Both the position numbers and the translations under genes were made by a program. Below the pieces are notes generated by a model. It did not search any database, was not told the origin of the DNA, and saw only the letters and a list, made by a program, of their open reading frames with translations. Source: CAIKZJ01 sp964626015 (GTDB lineage: Bacteria; Bacteroidota; Ignavibacteria; Tepidaquicellales; Tepidaquicellaceae). Taken from it: 6,416 nucleotides of DNA. How positions within the stretch are numbered: position 1 is the first letter of the stretch; each line of letters starts with the position of its first letter. Positions 5,917-6,416 of this stretch are shown here, one piece after another. The stretch spans positions 1-6,416 of the forward strand of contig CAZVCC010000099.1 in the NCBI GenBank assembly GCA_964626015.1, read 5' to 3'.

Positions 5917-6384
5917 ATGAAGAATACATTTAGACTGATAGCAAGCGTTTTGATAAGTCAGGCGGCGGGTGTGATTGGCTCGCTTTTTACCGTACAGAAT
6001 ATACCTACCTGGTATGCAACGCTTAACAAGCCATCGTTTAGTCCTCCGAATTATTTGTTCGGTCCGGTGTGGATTACGCTTTATTTCATGATAGGGATTG
6101 CGTTTTTTCTGGTCTGGAGAGAATCGGATACTTTTAATATAAAGATACCTGTGATAATGTTTTCGGTACAGATGGTATTGAATGCGGTATGGAGCATAAT
6201 ATTTTTCGGTTTGAAAAATCCGATGTTTGCTTTTTTTGAAATTATACTGCTGTGGGTATTTATAATACTGTGTATAATAACATACTATCCTGTATCAAGA
6301 GCGGCTTCGTGGATGATGGTTCCTTATCTGCTGTGGGTGAGCTTTGCGAGTGTATTGAATTTTAAGATATGGATGCTGAATTGA
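5917..6384 (+). CDS. tspO: TspO/MBR family protein (tryptophan-rich sensory protein)
   Basis: 155 residues, complete, the usual family length. TspO is a five-helix membrane protein (mitochondrial benzodiazepine receptor family) that binds porphyrins and cholesterol-like ligands and has been tied to tetrapyrrole regulation and stress responses in bacteria. Diagnostic motifs are all present: 'IPTWYATLNKPSFSPPNYLFGPVW' (29-52), 'QMVLNAVWSIIFFGLKNP' (85-102), 'FEIILLW' (107-113) and 'MMVPYLLWVSFASVLNFKIWMLN' (133-155); A144 lines up with the residue equivalent to human A147. Hydrophobic helices lie at about 5-26, 46-67, 77-98, 103-123 and 131-152. ATG 5917 is preferred: the frame continues upstream to a TTG at 5863, but those 18 residues (KYLFGIVIYCINKQHNN) would add an extra segment not found in the family. 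No clear Shine-Dalgarno site precedes it. It is divergent from the minus-strand operon. Confidence 0.96.
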   Translation: MKNTFRLIASVLISQAAGVIGSLFTVQNIPTWYATLNKPSFSPPNYLFGPVWITLYFMIGIAFFLVWRESDTFNIKIPVIMFSVQMVLNAVWSIIFFGLKNPMFAFFEIILLWVFIILCIITYYPVSRAASWMMVPYLLWVSFASVLNFKIWMLN

Positions 6385-6400
6385 TTCGAGTAAGAAATTG

Positions 6401-6416
6401 GCACGCAGATTTACAC
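6401..6416 (+). repeat. Probable start of a second degenerate decamer repeat, cut by the window end
   Basis: The last 16 bases (GCACGCAGATTTACAC) share the 9-base word CGCAGATTT with 2368-2376, in the same orientation, and follow the same 10-base rhythm (AGATTTACAC against AGATTTTCCT). The copy begins 17 bases after the tspO stop, so it is intergenic like the first. Only a fragment is visible. Confidence 0.4.

Overview
This 6.4 kb piece is probably a metagenomic or draft scaffold (it contains a run of exactly 100 Ns) from a moderately AT-rich Gram-negative bacterium. A TonB-dependent outer-membrane receptor, several Sec signal peptides, mostly weak or absent Shine-Dalgarno sequences and one TAnnTTTG-like promoter element all point to the Bacteroidota/Chlorobiota/Ignavibacteriota group. 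That placement is an inference; there is no rRNA or other marker gene in the window.

Layout. (1) Bases 1-2185, plus strand: the 3' part of a TonB-dependent receptor, followed 50 bases later by an exported Cys-rich protein with two YHS/TRASH-type metal-binding modules, whose 3' end is lost in the gap at 2186-2285. (2) Bases 2286-2490: non-coding sequence containing a degenerate 10-bp-period repeat and a possible promoter. (3) Bases 2491-2910, plus strand: a small RDD-family membrane protein. (4) Bases 2973-5754, minus strand: a tightly packed five-gene operon, read from right to left: a secreted protein of unknown family, a six-helix membrane protein (DUF998-like), a fusion of two DUF1801 domains, a YdeI/OmpD-associated (OmdA) protein and a DUF2200 protein. 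Junctions are 11, 3 and 12 bases, and the last two genes overlap by 4 bases. (5) Bases 5917-6384, plus strand: a complete TspO/MBR protein, transcribed divergently from the operon. The window ends in what looks like the beginning of another copy of the repeat seen beside the gap.

How the genes may work together. The receptor and the YHS protein look like part of a transition-metal handling unit (copper is the most likely metal, by analogy). The minus-strand operon is the least explained part: three small cytosolic families of poorly known function are coupled to a membrane protein and a secreted protein. DUF1801 includes the frataxin-like iron chaperone Fra/YdhG of Bacillus subtilis, and TspO binds porphyrins, so a metal/porphyrin or stress theme is possible but not shown. 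I see no CRISPR array, tRNA, rRNA, transposase or recognised defence system.
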